A DNA stretch of 64,000 nt, taken from Lineus longissimus (lineage: Eukaryota; Nemertea; Pilidiophora; Heteronemertea; Lineidae). The stretch is from assembly GCF_910592395.1 (NCBI RefSeq), contig NC_088310.1, positions 22,957,491-23,021,490 on the forward strand. Reading direction: 5' to 3'. The position numbers and the translations under genes are program-made. The notes beneath the pieces were generated by a model that worked only from the letters and a program-made list of their open reading frames with translations, had not been told where the DNA came from and did not search any database. Of this stretch, positions 63,521-64,000 are shown piece by piece. Within the stretch, counting starts at the first letter, position 1. Every line of letters starts with the position of its first letter.

Positions 63521-64000
63521 ATTGGCGTTGTCTTCTGAAGGAAGAATTACGCATTAGTACAAGAAATCTTTAAGCGAAATGATGCCCTGAATTGTGTAGC
63601 CAAACATGCATACTGGATAAACGGCAAGTGCTTCATGTCATCTTACGTACCAAATAACATTCCGTACTTAATGGAATCGATGACATGTCATTAAACTTCA
63701 TTAGTCCTATGACATTCTTCAACAAAAACATCGTTAATTTATCTCCATCCTTTGAGCCTATGGTATGACAATGATACTCACCAGGCAAATAGGTGTTTTC
63801 ATCGGCAACAATACCTTACACGGGACAAGAATGCCATAGTGTTTCACTTTGACAATTACTATCCATGGAGTCAGTTATCCATAAAAATATATGTCACTAC
63901 AATCTCATTAAACCGTGACCGGCTAGTATCATTGCTATTAAATCATAAATAGCTTCTAGGCCTAGACCTGCGCGTCCTATTCACAAGTCCATGAAGTGCT

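Overview
The window is nuclear DNA of an animal, most likely a marine bilaterian invertebrate. It is AT-rich, has small coding exons separated by GT-AG introns of 0.14 to 3.9 kb, and carries minisatellites, microsatellites, poly-G runs and many TACATGTA-type palindromes. There are no operons, ribosome binding sites or long uninterrupted prokaryote-type reading frames. The phylum cannot be fixed from the sequence alone. A lophotrochozoan or invertebrate deuterostome is a guess.

One protein-coding gene can be reconstructed with confidence. It is a Delta-type Notch ligand on the minus strand, with coding exons from 51912 down to 34389. Nine coding exons join in phase to a 753-residue type I membrane protein: signal peptide, MNNL domain, DSL domain, nine EGF repeats, a transmembrane helix and a cytoplasmic tail of about 135 residues. 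Two exons are only 61 bp (50482-50542 and 44316-44376) and were found from splice phase and family knowledge. The TAG stop lies inside a strong splice-donor sequence, so a further 3' exon is possible, but I looked for one and did not find it.

Upstream there is a well-spaced TATA box (about 52369-52375) and initiator (TSS near 52343), a probable 5' UTR intron with two CACGTG boxes, and a short upstream ORF whose ATG is 4 nt into the predicted transcript. About 0.9 to 1.0 kb upstream of the promoter, at 53237-53343, a compact cluster of E-boxes, SOX-like sites, a perfect POU octamer and a perfect CArG box looks like a proneural/SoxB/POU enhancer.

Layout: 1-34388 is gene-poor DNA with several tandem repeats and no recognised gene. 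34389-52343 is the Delta gene, with a 53-bp minisatellite in intron 6 and a cluster of unrecognised open frames in intron 4. 52344-64000 is upstream or intergenic DNA with the candidate enhancer and several degenerate tandem repeats. The remaining short ATG-initiated frames across the window look like chance ORFs and are not listed as genes.
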